Assembly: GCA_027946365.1 (NCBI GenBank)
Contig: JAPEUQ010000009.1
Span: forward strand, 1,959,349-2,023,348
Direction of reading: 5' to 3'
Source of the DNA: Kalmusia sp. IMI 367209
Lineage: Eukaryota; Ascomycota; Dothideomycetes; Pleosporales; Didymosphaeriaceae
DNA: 64,000 bases
Within the stretch, counting starts at the first letter, position 1; the number at the start of each line of letters is the position of its first letter. The position numbers were made by a program, and so were the translations under genes. Below the pieces are notes generated by a model. It was given only the letters and a program-made list of their open reading frames with translations. It was not told the DNA's origin and searched no databases. Of the stretch, positions 12,465 through 23,760 are shown one piece after another.

Positions 12465-15262
12465 ATGCCGAACTTTCCTGTCTCTCCGATATCTTTCACC
12501 AACGCGGACATCCCAATATATCTTGATTCGAGCCACGATCAGACGTCTTTGCGAATCGATGAAACTTCCGAGCACATATGTCCAAAATGCTCGGCCAGCT
12601 CAAAAGATCAACCTATTCACTGTATAACAGTGTCACCAGCTCCACCTCCATATACCACAGTGACTCCACGGACAGCGTCTCTCGGAAGATTGGCTGTTCC
12701 CGTCCTCAACTTGCAGACAGCAGCCGGACACTGGTCCAACCCTGGTCGTCCACATCGTCCTGCACCTACTTTCCGACCCGATGGAGAAGGAAGGCGTGTA
12801 CGGTTTCGTCACAATGCTTTCTCCCCCATCGCTTCTCGAACTCACGACCATCATCTTGACGGCAACCAGCGAAGCCAGATCGGTCTTGGCATACCGGATG
12901 CTCCGTTCAAACCTGATGCCAGCCCGATAACGCCTGGGACGGCAGAGAAAGCGGAGAAAGTAAAAGAGATCCAAACTCAACAGGAAAGTTCCGGGGGCTT
13001 GTTTGGCGCATCGAATTTCGCTCAGGGGATCGAACAGAAACTATGGAATTACAGTGCGTCTCGCAATGTTGTTAAACGATGGCTGATGGAGATCATCAGC
13101 TGGACCTTGAGCGCACTTTGCATGGCTGCCATCATAATCGCCCTGCACATCTACCAACGTCAGCCCTTACCAAAGTGGCCCCTTGGATTAACATTGAACG
13201 CTTTCATTTCAGTCCTGGCAAAGGTTGCCTCGGCAGCTCTACTCCTCCCTGTTTCTGAAGCTCTCGGACAACTGAAGTGGAACTGGTTTCAAGCAAGGCA
13301 GAACAAGTCTAAGGAAAGCAAGAAGATGTGGGATTTTGAGTAAGTAAAAGCAAGCTACAAATTGGCGTTGGCTTTAAGTCAGTATAGATCTACAAAGGTA
13401 CTTTGGTGCCATGTTGTGACATGCATCTAAAAGAGACTGGCGTTTATTCTCTTCACCTTGGCGAACTTTGCTGACTTGATGGTCCAACTCTAGGCTGTTC
13501 GATAATGCCTCCAGGGGTCCTTGGGGATCCTTCATGTTACTATTGCGTACTAGAGGAAGATCATTAGCAGGCCTTGGCGCAGCCGTCACTCTTTTTGCGC
13601 TTGCCATGGACCCCTTCTTCCAACAACTTGTTGGCTTTCCCGAGAAATGGCGTATCCAACCGATGAAAGGGTCCATTGCCCGTGCAACCACATACACGAC
13701 GTATGTAGCTGGAACATACTCAATAGAAAACGATGCCGTCCTGGAGCTCGACCAAGCCATGTCAGCAACAGCATATCATTACTTTTTTGATAACGGAACC
13801 GGGTCAGTCACTTCTAGTAAGGACGATGGAATCAGACCTGCAATCCCGCTAGCATGCCCCAACAGCAATTGCACGTGGAGCGAATATGAAAGTCTGGGTG
13901 TCTGTAACAGTTGTGAGGATGTCACGGACCGCCTCGAGTTTCGCTGTCGCGTGTCCATCCTCGACTGGATACAGTCTCCAGTTGCTATTCCCGACCTATC
14001 CAATTGGGATTATCCAAATGGCACTGCATGCGGATGGTATCTCATAGCAGATAACCCAATTCTAATGACCGGCTATACCACCGATCCTTTTACCAACCAT
14101 ACTGGAGAGGTACTTGTGTCACGCTCACAGCCCCTATACGATCTTTTCACAAGAGCTCCGCTTCCTGGCTACGCAACGAAACTTGACGACACCCGCAATC
14201 CAATTTCGCATTTTGTCGTTGTTTCTGGTGAGAATGCAGTGCAGGTTCAGCGGAATGCAACCCCTATAGCTCATGAATGCAGACTATCGGTAAGATGCCC
14301 GCGGCTTCAAGCGCTATGCTTCTTCTCAAGATCAGTGTGGGTCAAGCACCATTCAAGGGGCGCTTCAGTCGCTCGATCACTTCAGGGGATGCATACGCCG
14401 TAGCCGAACTCCCTCTCTTGGCCAATAACACTGACTCTTAGGGTTGTAGTGGTGCATCAAAACTCTGCAGTCGACTGTATCAGGAGGATCGTACACTGAA
14501 GACGTTACGGCTACAGTCTTCAACAAAACCCTCGGACCTGATCCATGGACTGCTACTACGTTATTTGACGGTAATACGTCTGTTGGCATCAACCTTGTAT
14601 ACAACGAGAATCTCACCATTCTCGGAAATAGTGGGTACGAGTACCACGTCACCAATTGGACGCATTCCAATATTCTCACGATTTTCGACGATATTTTTCC
14701 TTCAACATACACCGTCACCAACACTACGGATATGGCTCAGGCTGTTTTGCGATTCGAGCAGTACAGGACCAGCGGCTATCGGTCACGGGTTGAGCTATAC
14801 AACCCTTTTCTCTATGACAACATCACGGCACACCTAGACAACTTGGCCACTGACTTTACCAACATAGTGAGATCAGGAAAGGACTCAATCGAGATGGTGC
14901 AGGGTCCAGCATTTGACCTAGTCAGTGTCGTCGAAGTTCGATGGGAATGGCTTTCTCTCCCTCTTGGTTTGCTGCTACTCACGTTCATATTCTTGGTGGC
15001 AACTATCATCCGAAGCTCGATGGAGCAGGACGTCGGTGTTTGGAAGACCTCCGCCATTGCAACACTTCTTTACGGTCTCCCAGACGATGTGCGGAAGAGG
15101 GTTACGTCTGTCAAAGACAATGGAACACCACGAGCCAATGCGAAGCATACAAAAGTGAAGTGGCTTCCTGGAACCGGATGGAGGCTCTCGGGTGCGAGCG
15201 CGTTCTCGCCATCTTCTCTGAGATCTCGTCACACACCTCCGCAGACGGAATGGAAGGGATGA
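12465..15262 (+). CDS. DUF3176 family membrane protein
   Basis: A predicted 827-aa fungal membrane protein of the DUF3176 family, function unknown. Exons are 12465-13339, 13494-14289 and 14450-15262; both introns (154 and 160 nt) are longer than others here. The first ~200 residues are polar and probably disordered. Membrane segments follow: IISWTLSALCMAAIIIALHI, a second helix in LTLNAFISVLAKVASAALLL, and the LAGLGAAVTLFALAMDPF helix. A large Cys- and N-glycosylation-rich extracellular part (NCTW, NHT, NGT sites) runs to a C-terminal helix (LSLPLGLLLLTFIFLVATII) with the family VWKTSAIATLL motif after it. Family junctions DFELFDNASRGPWGS and CRLS-WCIKT appear only after splicing. The start codon is the least certain part. 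There is no link to the upstream cluster beyond proximity. Confidence 0.85.
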
Positions 15263-16135
15263 TTGAAATAATAGGAATGAACATCAAACACTCGTATACT
15301 ACGGAGATATTTAGGATATCTTTCCCTCAAGCACTGAAGCTTCGTTTCTTCACGTTACAACTCTATTAAGACGAACGAAAAGCACTCTATATCCTTCAAC
15401 AACCACATACTATTTTTGGACGTTGAAGCCCGATCCGGCTTTCCAAACACGGGGAGATGGAGTATCAAGGGTGTGTGGGCTGTGCGTGGCGAAGCGCTGG
15501 GCTTAGGTGTCCCTTCAGACGCAGCGCTTGACACTGGGACATCACGGCCTAATTCTACAGATGTCCATCCCTCAAGACGCATCGCGTGCACTCGATGTCA
15601 CATTTAGAGATCGTAGTCGAAACTGGCCAATGCGTGCCTCAGCAAGAACGATAATTTTGCTATGAAATGCTCGATGACTACTTCCAAGTACGCGTGGGCT
15701 TTCCTTGTCTTGCGGGTGAGATTTGCGACTCATTGAGCTTAAGCGCCGGTAGTACATGGCAGATAATGCTTGCTTTGACTTCGTTGGCTCTAACACTCGC
15801 AGGGATAAAACCATAGATGTTTCAGTTCACCTATCGGGCGGCTAGCAGCTAGAGGAAGTAAGACGCGCTTCGAATTGTGGGGCCGAGAAGTACTGAGCCA
15901 ATCAGCGCTAACGCGTCAACTCTCTACATCCCACCTCATCTGACTTGTAAACAGTTAAAGATGAGGCATTCTGCCCGCAATTGCAGGGCAGGGCCGGCTC
16001 CACTCAGCATTCTTTCAACAACTTCCGTTTCTTCATTTACTTTACTACTTTAGTACATTGAGGTGCTGCGCACTGATACCTAACATCTAAACAAATTAGA
16101 AAATACATATCCACTTTTACAATCTCTACGACAAC
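15263..16135. other. Intergenic region, promoter of the repeat-peptide gene
   Basis: About 870 bases. Short ORFs on both strands are not supported by any feature. The last 120 bases have CT-rich tracts and a CAAC-rich leader directly before the ATG at 16136 (context ACAACATGCG), typical of a well-expressed fungal gene. Confidence 0.5.
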
Positions 16136-16659
16136 ATGCGCTACGCACTCATCTTCACAGCTTTGGCCCTTACTGTTCTCACCGCTCCGCTCCCAGTGGT
16201 ACGTCGATGATGTGCTCGGCAGACTTGACTCGTAAACGCTAACGGCAGACGCAGGAGCAAGCGCGCGATGTTGCCACCCATGAGCAGCGATCCGTGAGGC
16301 GATATGGCGATGGCGTGACATTAGATTCACGCGAAGTGGAAATTGAAGCAGACGAAGAGATCGAGGTCAATGAGCGTCGCGAGGCTGAAGCAGATGGGAA
16401 TCTTCGACCAAACAGGCGCGAGGCTGAAGCAGATGGCAACCTTCGCCCAAACAGACGTGAGGCTGAAGCAGATGGCAACCTTCGACCAAACAGGCGCGAG
16501 GCTGAAGCAGATGGCAACCTTCGACCAAATAGTGCTCGCGATGGAAACCTTCGCCCTAACAGAGCTCGTGAGGCTGACGCAGACGGCAACCTTCGACCAA
16601 ACCGAGCTCGTGACGCCGAGGGTTTCGCCCCCATCAGTCGCTCGCCGATCCCAGCCTAG
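16136..16659 (+). CDS. Secreted Kex2-processed repeat peptide precursor (pheromone/KEP-like layout)
   Basis: A predicted 157-aa secreted precursor. Exon 1 (16136-16198) encodes exactly a signal peptide core (MRYALIFTALALTVLTAP), followed by a 50-nt GTACGT...GCAG intron; exon 2 is 16249-16659. After an acidic pro-region (residues 22-63) come six copies of DGNLRPN at about residues 70-76, 83-89, 96-102, 109-115, 119-125 and 133-139. Four are preceded by RR-EAEA, and one by R-EADA. RR (or RAR/SAR in the last copies) marks Kex2-type cleavage, and EAEA resembles the Ste13 dipeptidyl-aminopeptidase spacer of yeast alpha-factor precursors. Predicted products are short peptides related to DGNLRPN. 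They lack the Trp/Cys pattern of known Pezizomycotina pheromones and any Tyr of dikaritin cores. No DUF3328 oxidase is nearby. Role unknown: signalling, surface or defence peptide. Confidence 0.8.
16381..16611 (+). repeat. In-frame 39-bp coding tandem repeat of the peptide precursor
   Basis: Four near-identical 39-bp units (encoding EAEADGNLRPNRR) followed by shortened or altered units (SAR, RAR spacers). The first four differ by a few mostly synonymous changes, such as ggg/ggc and cgc/cgt, suggesting recent amplification or gene conversion. Because the unit is a multiple of three, other frames and the reverse strand stay open too. Confidence 0.9.
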
Positions 16660-17344
16660 ATTAAGCACCCATCACAGAAGACCCGGATTTCGAGTAGTGG
16701 AAGCCTTGCGGACGCATGGCCATTGTAGCATTTGTAAGAATTCGAGGAGATTCGATCTACGAGTCCAAACGACAATAACCAGCTTCACCACTGGAAGACA
16801 ATTTTCAGGTGATCCAGAGATATCAGTCAAGTCACGCTCACGCAAGTAGCACGTTCCCAAGACACTCTTTTCACTCTTAAATGTGCGTGCATCATCATTG
16901 TGATGTTGAAGAGGTGAGATGGAGGACCGAAGTGACATTACAGTAGTTCGCCTCAGCCTATCAATAGGCTCCATTCATGAAAATGTTCAATGGTGTTCAT
17001 AGATAAAGCACCTTCATTTTGCATAATACGCTCATGAGTCTCATTGTGTAAAAGTAGCCGTTCTCCTATATGAACGAGATTGAGATTTTGACCTTAGAGT
17101 ATCAGTAACATCTAAGAGGAGGTGCCACATCTAAGGAAAGCCATACCATCCTATGTATGTCTGTTGGGCACTATACGAGTGAGTCTCGACGTGCCAATGG
17201 GCTGAAATTTGAAATGCCCTATTCTAACCCAGCTAGGACCCTACCATCGTGCCAGAAAGAGAATAAATAAGTCCTCCTTTGTCCCAATCAGCCTTGAATC
17301 GTTTGTCAAGCTCAGTACCAGCGTGACTAGACACGACACTTTGA
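16660..17344. other. Intergenic region
   Basis: About 680 bases after the repeat-peptide gene. An open frame overlapping the repeats continues to 16849 but is a shadow. Nothing else recognised. Base composition begins to fall toward AT. Confidence 0.5.
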
Positions 17345-17953
17345 TCAACTACAGTCGACACAGTGTCGCCCAAAGCCTTCCAGCTGCTCTTGCTCATCAA
17401 GATTCAGGCCTTGCCTAGACAAGAGGTTGTTCTGAAGCTCGCGAGACAGCTGTTCATTAAGTCTCGGGAAGAGATCATTCAATGAATCATCTACCTCCCT
17501 CCTCTGTGTCTCTGAAAGCATAGGATAATGCTCCGTGGTCAAAACTCCAAACAGACGAGGCGTTGCCTGCTCGAGTTCCTCATAAGGGATCGCGATCTTG
17601 CCATAAACCCGGGCCCAGAGTTGCCGCGAAAGACTCAGCCGAATCTCATCATTGAGTTCCTCATTGTAGTAGCGATCAAACTCGGAACTACGCTGGACCT
17701 CATCTAAGCGGTTAGTAACACCGCCAGAAAGCTCTTCCGATGGCACAGGAGCATCGAGTGAAGCATCTTGACCTGGCCCTGACGCTGTACCAGCGCCTTC
17801 CGGACCGGTCTGGTGCAGTATTTACATGGCAGCCATTTCAGCCCGGAGCCTGCGATTCTCCTCCTGTATCTGTAGTATACCCGCCATGTTGAGGTCGGAT
17901 TGTGAAATACTCGAACTTGAATGAACAGGAGAGTTGCCATCCGCTTCAACCAT
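17345..17953 (-). pseudogene. Hypothetical coiled-coil gene fragment with an in-frame stop
   Basis: Minus-strand reading frame from an ATG at 17953. It opens with a Ser-rich stretch and a short heptad-like helix (ILQIQEENRRLRAEMAAM), then meets TAA at 17824-17822. The same frame continues without interruption for about 160 codons to 17345, including a charged helical segment (RYYNEELNDEIRLSLSRQLW). The stop is a plausible CAA-to-TAA change, the type RIP makes, and the gene lies within 1.5 kb of the RIP block. The upstream frame can be read back past the ATG to about 18000 (residues FQGGSQPLDCNQSPPS), so the true start may be farther up, possibly joined to the Cys-rich gene. Between 17954 and 18272 no other gene was seen. 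Family not recognised. Confidence 0.5.
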
Positions 17954-18272
17954 AGACGGAGGGGACTGGTTACAGTCCAAAGGCTGAGATCCGCCTTGAA
18001 AAGAAAGTAGAGGATTATACTCGCGGCCTCGTGTAGGTTACGAAGGGCGAGTAATACGGCCAGAGAGAACCCAGATTGTGAGCCCCGCCAGCCTGAGCTG
18101 CGTCCGTGAACAGCGGACCCACGTTCAACATCAATGGGAATTTCTACAGCAGCGTAGGCAGCTTCGACTCATCGCCATTTGCGATGTCGACAGAACCGTC
18201 TCCGTGGAACAGCAGCTTCTTTGCTAGAACAGGCGACTCTGTTTCGCAGGCAGGCTCCATGCGGGGCGGAAT

Positions 18273-18806
18273 TCAGGGCCGTGGCCATGGCCGTAGCCGC
18301 GGACGTCCCGTTAGTCCCATGGCTGGAAAACCCATGCTCGGAGCATGCGAAGCTTGAGAGATAGCCGAAGGAGGTACTGAGAATCCAATCCCCGTCAAGA
18401 TGCCGTCGGGGCACGCCAACGCCTGCACCTGGGAGGCCTTGCAGCCGAGCTTGCGCGACCTGACAAAGGGATCAGTCTCTGACCACCGTATTAATACCAA
18501 TGAAACTTACCACTGGTTCTTCGTGAGTCGATTGCTCCAGAGCGGGCAGACTCGACCAACGTGAGCCTGAGCTCGGTTGCATTGCCAGCGTGTGCTGGCG
18601 CAGTTGAAATGGTTGGCGCGATGCTGGGCATCGACAGCCTGACCACAGCACAGACAGGATTCGTGCGTGTCTTTGGCACCCATCTTGTGTTGATAGACAT
18701 TGACTGCCTCTTGGTCGAGACCATGTGGCGGGATGCGTGCAACCATCTGCATGGGCTGGTTAGCAGTCAGTGGGATGCTACCTACAGTATTGAAAAAACG
18801 AGCCAT
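18273..18806 (-). CDS. Hypothetical Cys-rich protein (possible zinc-binding), N-terminal exons
   Basis: Two minus-strand exons, 18806-18511 and 18459-18273, joined by a canonical 51-nt intron (GTAAGT...GTCAG). The first exon has a conserved-looking block (IPPHGLDQEAVNVYQHKMG). A Cys/His-rich stretch follows: C-x-C-C, H-x3-HFNC, C-x8-VCPLW, which could bind zinc. The second exon contains KLGCKASQVQALACPDG and becomes Pro/Arg-rich before a stop at 18273. The family was not recognised. The product may be a complete protein of about 160 aa or the 5' half of a longer gene that continued into the coiled-coil fragment at 17.3-18.0 kb. Confidence 0.45.
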
Positions 18807-19001
18807 GGCGAGCCATGACTGGGCTGAACAGAGCAAAATACCGCAAGCATAGTGTCGTATGCGCCGAGAGAATGCGTATTCTATGGATGGGGAGAGAAAC
18901 GGCTTCGTTGTTTGGTTTGCGCAGCGCGAAGACTACTCCACCTTTGTGATGAAGGTGAATTTTCGAATTCAACGTTTTATAGGCAACATTGAAATCTTTT
19001 T

Positions 19002-19150
19002 TAGGGCTTTACTCCTAGGAGTAAGAGATAGTTTCTCTTTATTAATATTATTTTATAGCCTTATCTCTAGAGGTAAGAGATAGTTTTCTACTATTAATAC
19101 TATTTTATAGCCTTACCCCTAGAGGTAAGAGTTAGTATCCTATTATCTAG
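19002..19150. repeat. Three tandem ~52-bp units with a hairpin core
   Basis: Three successive units, each with a short palindrome of the type CTTAcccCTAGaggtaAG (first copy actcctaggagtaag) followed by agatagtttyct...tattaatattattttatag. They start directly at the edge of the AT-rich island. Differences between units are mostly C/T and G/A. Confidence 0.7.
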
Positions 19151-20059
19151 GCCTTATTAATATATATCTACGTTTCTAAGTACTTGAAATTGAATCCTAT
19201 TATAGAGTAAACCTCATTTTCACCCCTAAGGATAATTTAACCCTACCTTAGTAGTACGGTTTAGGATATAGTATAGTAGGCTTTTTAAAAAAATAATCGT
19301 GAAACTTTAGTAGTTATCTAAACGTCTATAGTCGGCTCCCCTAAAATATAAATATTTATAAACTTAGACCACTAGATTCATTAGTAGTTTCTTAATTATC
19401 TATACTAGATGATTTGACTATTATAAAAGATATTATAATGGGATTAGAACCTCCTAATTAGATTATTAATTTCTACTATTTAATCTCTCTCTTTATAAAG
19501 AATATCTAAATAACCTATTATTAATCTATATTAATAAGATATTAATGGGGATTTTGGTGTCAAGCAACTTAAGAAGCTAAAATAAGATAAGGTTAAGTGG
19601 TAACCTCTAGTTATCTTAAAAATTAATAATAAAGGGTTTAAATTAATTAGTCTACGCTAGTATACTATAAATCTATATATAATTATTTTCTATCCTATAG
19701 ATTATATCTAGGGGCTCATGGGGGACTTATAGGTAAATCTCTATATATTATAAATATCCTTTCCGGAGGATATTATAATTTATTTAATTATATAAGAGGA
19801 GAAATCACTGATAGCGTTATTAACTTAAAGTAAAATTATATACTAAGAAAGACTTTTATTTCTTTAATATTAAATTATTAATATTCCTTTATAATACCGC
19901 TATATAAATATAATAATCCAACCATAAATTCTTATAAGATAACTTAACCCCTAGATTCTATTTATAAAAATTAATTAGTAAAATTCTAGTATTCTTTATA
20001 ATGATCGTATATTTATTACTAGAAATAATCTTTCTAAAAGTCTTATAGCTTATTATTAT

Positions 20060-20890
20060 TTTAGACTAGATAGATATTAGAGTTACTATATTATTATCCT
20101 TTATTATAGTTAATATCTATAACGTTATTAATATTAGATTAACGCTAATAATACTTACGTAGATATAATAGTCTAACTAGAGTTTATTATAACTAGTTAC
20201 TATAGTAGAATTCTAGATATAGAATTAAAATAGATTAATTTTATACTTTATTATAATTACTATGTACCCGTCTCCACTTATAATCTTATAAAAGGCGTTA
20301 TAGTTAATTATTATCTTATCTTAAATAGATATAGGAGTTACTATATTATTTATAGATATCATGACTATACTTATAATTATGGACGATGGGTCGACGCCAA
20401 TAATAGATATATAGATATAGTTATTAAGTTGAAGACTACTATAGCTAGTTTCTATAGTAGGATTCTAGAAATAGAATTATAATAAGCTAATTCTATACTT
20501 AGAGATAATAGCTATATAATCGTCCCTATTAACTACTTTATAAAAGATATTATAGTTATTTATAATACTACTCTAAATAGATATTAATATAATAATATTA
20601 TTAATAGGCTTTATTAATATTATAATGGGAACTATAGACGAGGGTATAAAATCCTCCCTAATAATAGAAATATAGATATATATATTAAACTAAAGGTTTA
20701 TATAGTTTAAACTAATCTTAGAGTTTTATTTATAAAACTACGCTATATTAATACTATACTAGGACGTAAATACTACGTAACTATTATTTAACTTAATAAA
20801 ATAAAAGATATTATAATTATTAATTATACTTAACTATATAGATATTAGTATTATAATATTATTAATAGTAGTAGGTATAGTGGCGTTTAT
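20060..20890. repeat. Degenerate ~255-bp tandem repeat array
   Basis: A motif agatatta(g)-gttactatattatta recurs at about 20070, 20328, 20578 and 20840. Each is followed by a similarly ordered set of words (actatagtaggattctaga, aaaagatattatagttatt). Copies differ largely by transitions, as expected after RIP of a tandem array. No coding function seen. Confidence 0.55.
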
Positions 20891-22249
20891 ACTAGTAGTG
20901 ACTAGAGTCTAGCCAAGAATATTAGTATAAACCTATAAGTCTTAGATAAATATAAGAAATACTTTAAACTAGACTTATATAACTATTAAGCTATAGATTC
21001 TAGTACTAAGTACTAATATTAAAATTTTATACTATAAGATTCTTTAGCGTTAAACCTAGATATTTCTAGATAAAAGTTTTATAGTTATTATCTTTTTTAT
21101 ACTAAGTCTTATTAATTATAAGTATTAATCTGACTAGGCTATATTAGTCCGGGTGCGTTAGTAGTCGAGATAGAACTAGTAATAGTAAAAGAAGTAATTA
21201 TTACTAAAGATATCTTAGGCGTAGACTTATTAAATACTTCTACATAGTAGGATTTTCTAGTCTTAAATTCACCACATTTAGTAGTAATAATAGGGTTCTA
21301 AATATTTATTAAAAATTAAATATTAAGACGATTAATTCTATAGAAAAGACTTATTTATCTTTAAAGTTAGTTAAGATTATTACTTAAGTAGTAGATATCT
21401 TATTATATAATATAAAACTATTATTATTATACTACTAAATATAATACTTAGTAATATTTAGATTAATAGAGAGCCTTAGGTTTTATCTTACTAAAGATTA
21501 GTAGTTTTAAGGCCTTAAGAGGTCATGAAGAAAGAAGTAAGAAAGAAACTATAATAGAATATTTTATACTAAGTACTTATAAACTTTATCTATATATAAG
21601 CCCATCTATTTAAAGATAAACACTTAAGTAACTCTCTAGTTAGAATTCTTTAACTAAATCTCACTTAGCCTTTCCTATAGAATTAATTTTTTCTCACCTA
21701 AAATTATAGCCTAGTATTAAGATTAGATATTATAATATTCTATATAGTCTATCTAATCTCTCTAGATTAGAACCTACTTAGTAATTAATATCTATAGGTA
21801 CTCTTATTATTATAGCGTGGATATTATAGATGTTAATTCTAGGATAACGTAAAAACTTTTAATCCCTAATTCTAGTTATATATTATTTATAATAAGCTAG
21901 AAATATTAATTCTATACTATATAATTTTATTAGATAATAAATATATACCGTATAACCATTCTATACCTCTAAATATCCATAAATTTATATCTTAAATATA
22001 TCAATTCCGTGATTCCCCAAATCCCTCATTAACTACCCAAATTAAGATAGTATTATATATTAATAATCTAGTTATTATCACCTTTTTATTAAAATATTAG
22101 TCTAGGCCTAAAATAGTAAATATATTAATTTTTATTACACCCTATATATTCGCGCGTAAAAGTATGTGCATATAGTTATATTATATCTTAATATATTTTA
22201 TACACTAGTATAATTTACGCATTTAATATAAAACATATCAACTTTTAAT

Positions 22250-22870
22250 ATATAATATCTTAATTAATATAAACTCTATAGAGGCTATAATTATAGCTTT
22301 AAAAGCGTAAGATCTTATAGATTTAATTAATTATATAAAAACTATATATAATTTTAGCGTTATATACTCTATATTAACGTGAAAGTATAAGGCACTTAAA
22401 TAATTAAAAATAGATAATATAGATAATTACTAAAAGATTAATTAATAATAAAAGTATAAGCTTTATAGTATATTAAAAGCTTATAAAATAAGGCCTCTTA
22501 TCTATAAGATAGATAATTTAAAATTTTATAAGCTTAATTACTAAAATAAATATCTATATCTTATAGATTAATTACTTTATTAGCTAAAATTATAGCTCTC
22601 TAGTTTTTAAATAAATAACTAAAAAAGATTATAATTACTATAAAGCTAATTTAAAAATAAATTATAAATAGTATTTTTAATTACTAGAAGAAAAAAATCA
22701 CGTAATATAAAATTAAGACCTAGAATATATATAATATAGATAAAAAAGACTTTATAGTTAAAAATATCTCTAGAATAAAGTAGATTTTTAATAGATTTCT
22801 ATATAAGAGTAATATATTTTATAAGTAAATACGTATCTTAAGTAAATATATAATATTAAATTAGTATACT
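22250..22870 (+). pseudogene. Fot1/pogo-type transposase remnant
   Basis: With stops ignored, the + strand reads through an N-terminal helix-turn-helix-like region to a block N-IYNIDKKDFIV-NISRIK-IFNRFLYKS. This matches the first catalytic Asp block (YN-DEKGF-x-G) of fungal pogo/Fot1 DDE transposases. Many TAG/TAA codons and G/C-to-A/T changes are present. The C-terminal half, with the remaining catalytic residues, is not visible before 22900, so the copy is truncated as well as RIP-mutated. Confidence 0.6.
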
Positions 22871-23599
22871 ATCTATATAATAATATTACATAACGCGTAA
22901 TATATATATTAAAAATTTAAGTAAGTTAATCTATTCTTTAGACTTATTACTATCCTTAGTATTATTTATTTCTATCTTATAGATATAGGAGTTATATCCT
23001 TTCTTACTATAATATCTATAATATCTTATATTATATATTTTATATATAGGCCCTTCGCTAGTATTATACTCCCTATCTATCCTTTTAGTAATTAAGTCTT
23101 ATACTTCCTTAATTATTAGGGTCTCTCTATTTAAATATATTTATATTTTCTTAATTAATACTTTATAAGTTTATTAATTATATTTTATATATATATCTAT
23201 TTCTTTTATAATAATATTATATTATATATAATCTATTATATATCTTTACTTAATTATCTAATTTTTTTATCTAATAAATTTATAGAGGACTTAGAATAAT
23301 TTTAGATTTTCTATTAAATAAATATAAATTATATTTTAATTTTATATATATTATATAGTATCTACGCCTCCTATATATTTTATATTAGTAATAATAGTAC
23401 TAGAATTTATAACCTTATATTAAGCTTTAATAAAATAGCTTTTAAGTTATATAAGACTAGTCTAGTATCTCTAAAGTCTACTTTAATATTTTCTACTATT
23501 AAAGATTATTTAAAAGCTAACTTAAATATTTAGAGGAAGGTTTTTTATTAATAAAATATATATAATTATATACTAAGACTAAGATCTAGTTACTATACC

Positions 23600-23760
23600 T
23601 ATTATAGGCTAGCCCTAGAAGTATTATGTTATAGGTATTAATTAAAAGGTATGAATTCTAGCTGAGGTAGAAAAAGGGAAAAAGGAAAGGTTCTCTACTT
23701 AAGTAGATGTTCTCTCCTTACTAATCTTACTAAGGCTAGGTATAGCCCTAGCCTATTATA
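23600..23760 (-). repeat. 3' LTR of the Gypsy element
   Basis: 161 bases, aligned end to end with the copy at 33012-33175 over blocks such as agccctagaagtattatrtt and ttaagtagatgttctctcc. Differences are mostly C/T and G/A plus a few small indels. The termini are short inverted repeats. Confidence 0.88.

Noticed and set aside
16136..16659. Dikaritin (ustiloxin-type) RiPP precursor
   Set aside because: The layout is similar, but the core DGNLRPN has no Tyr or other aromatic residue to cyclise and no DUF3328 oxidase gene is nearby.
16343..16849. 168-codon + strand frame and 113-131-codon minus frames across the peptide repeat
   Set aside because: They exist because the repeat unit is a multiple of three; they lack a signal peptide, start context or splice support, unlike the frame chosen.
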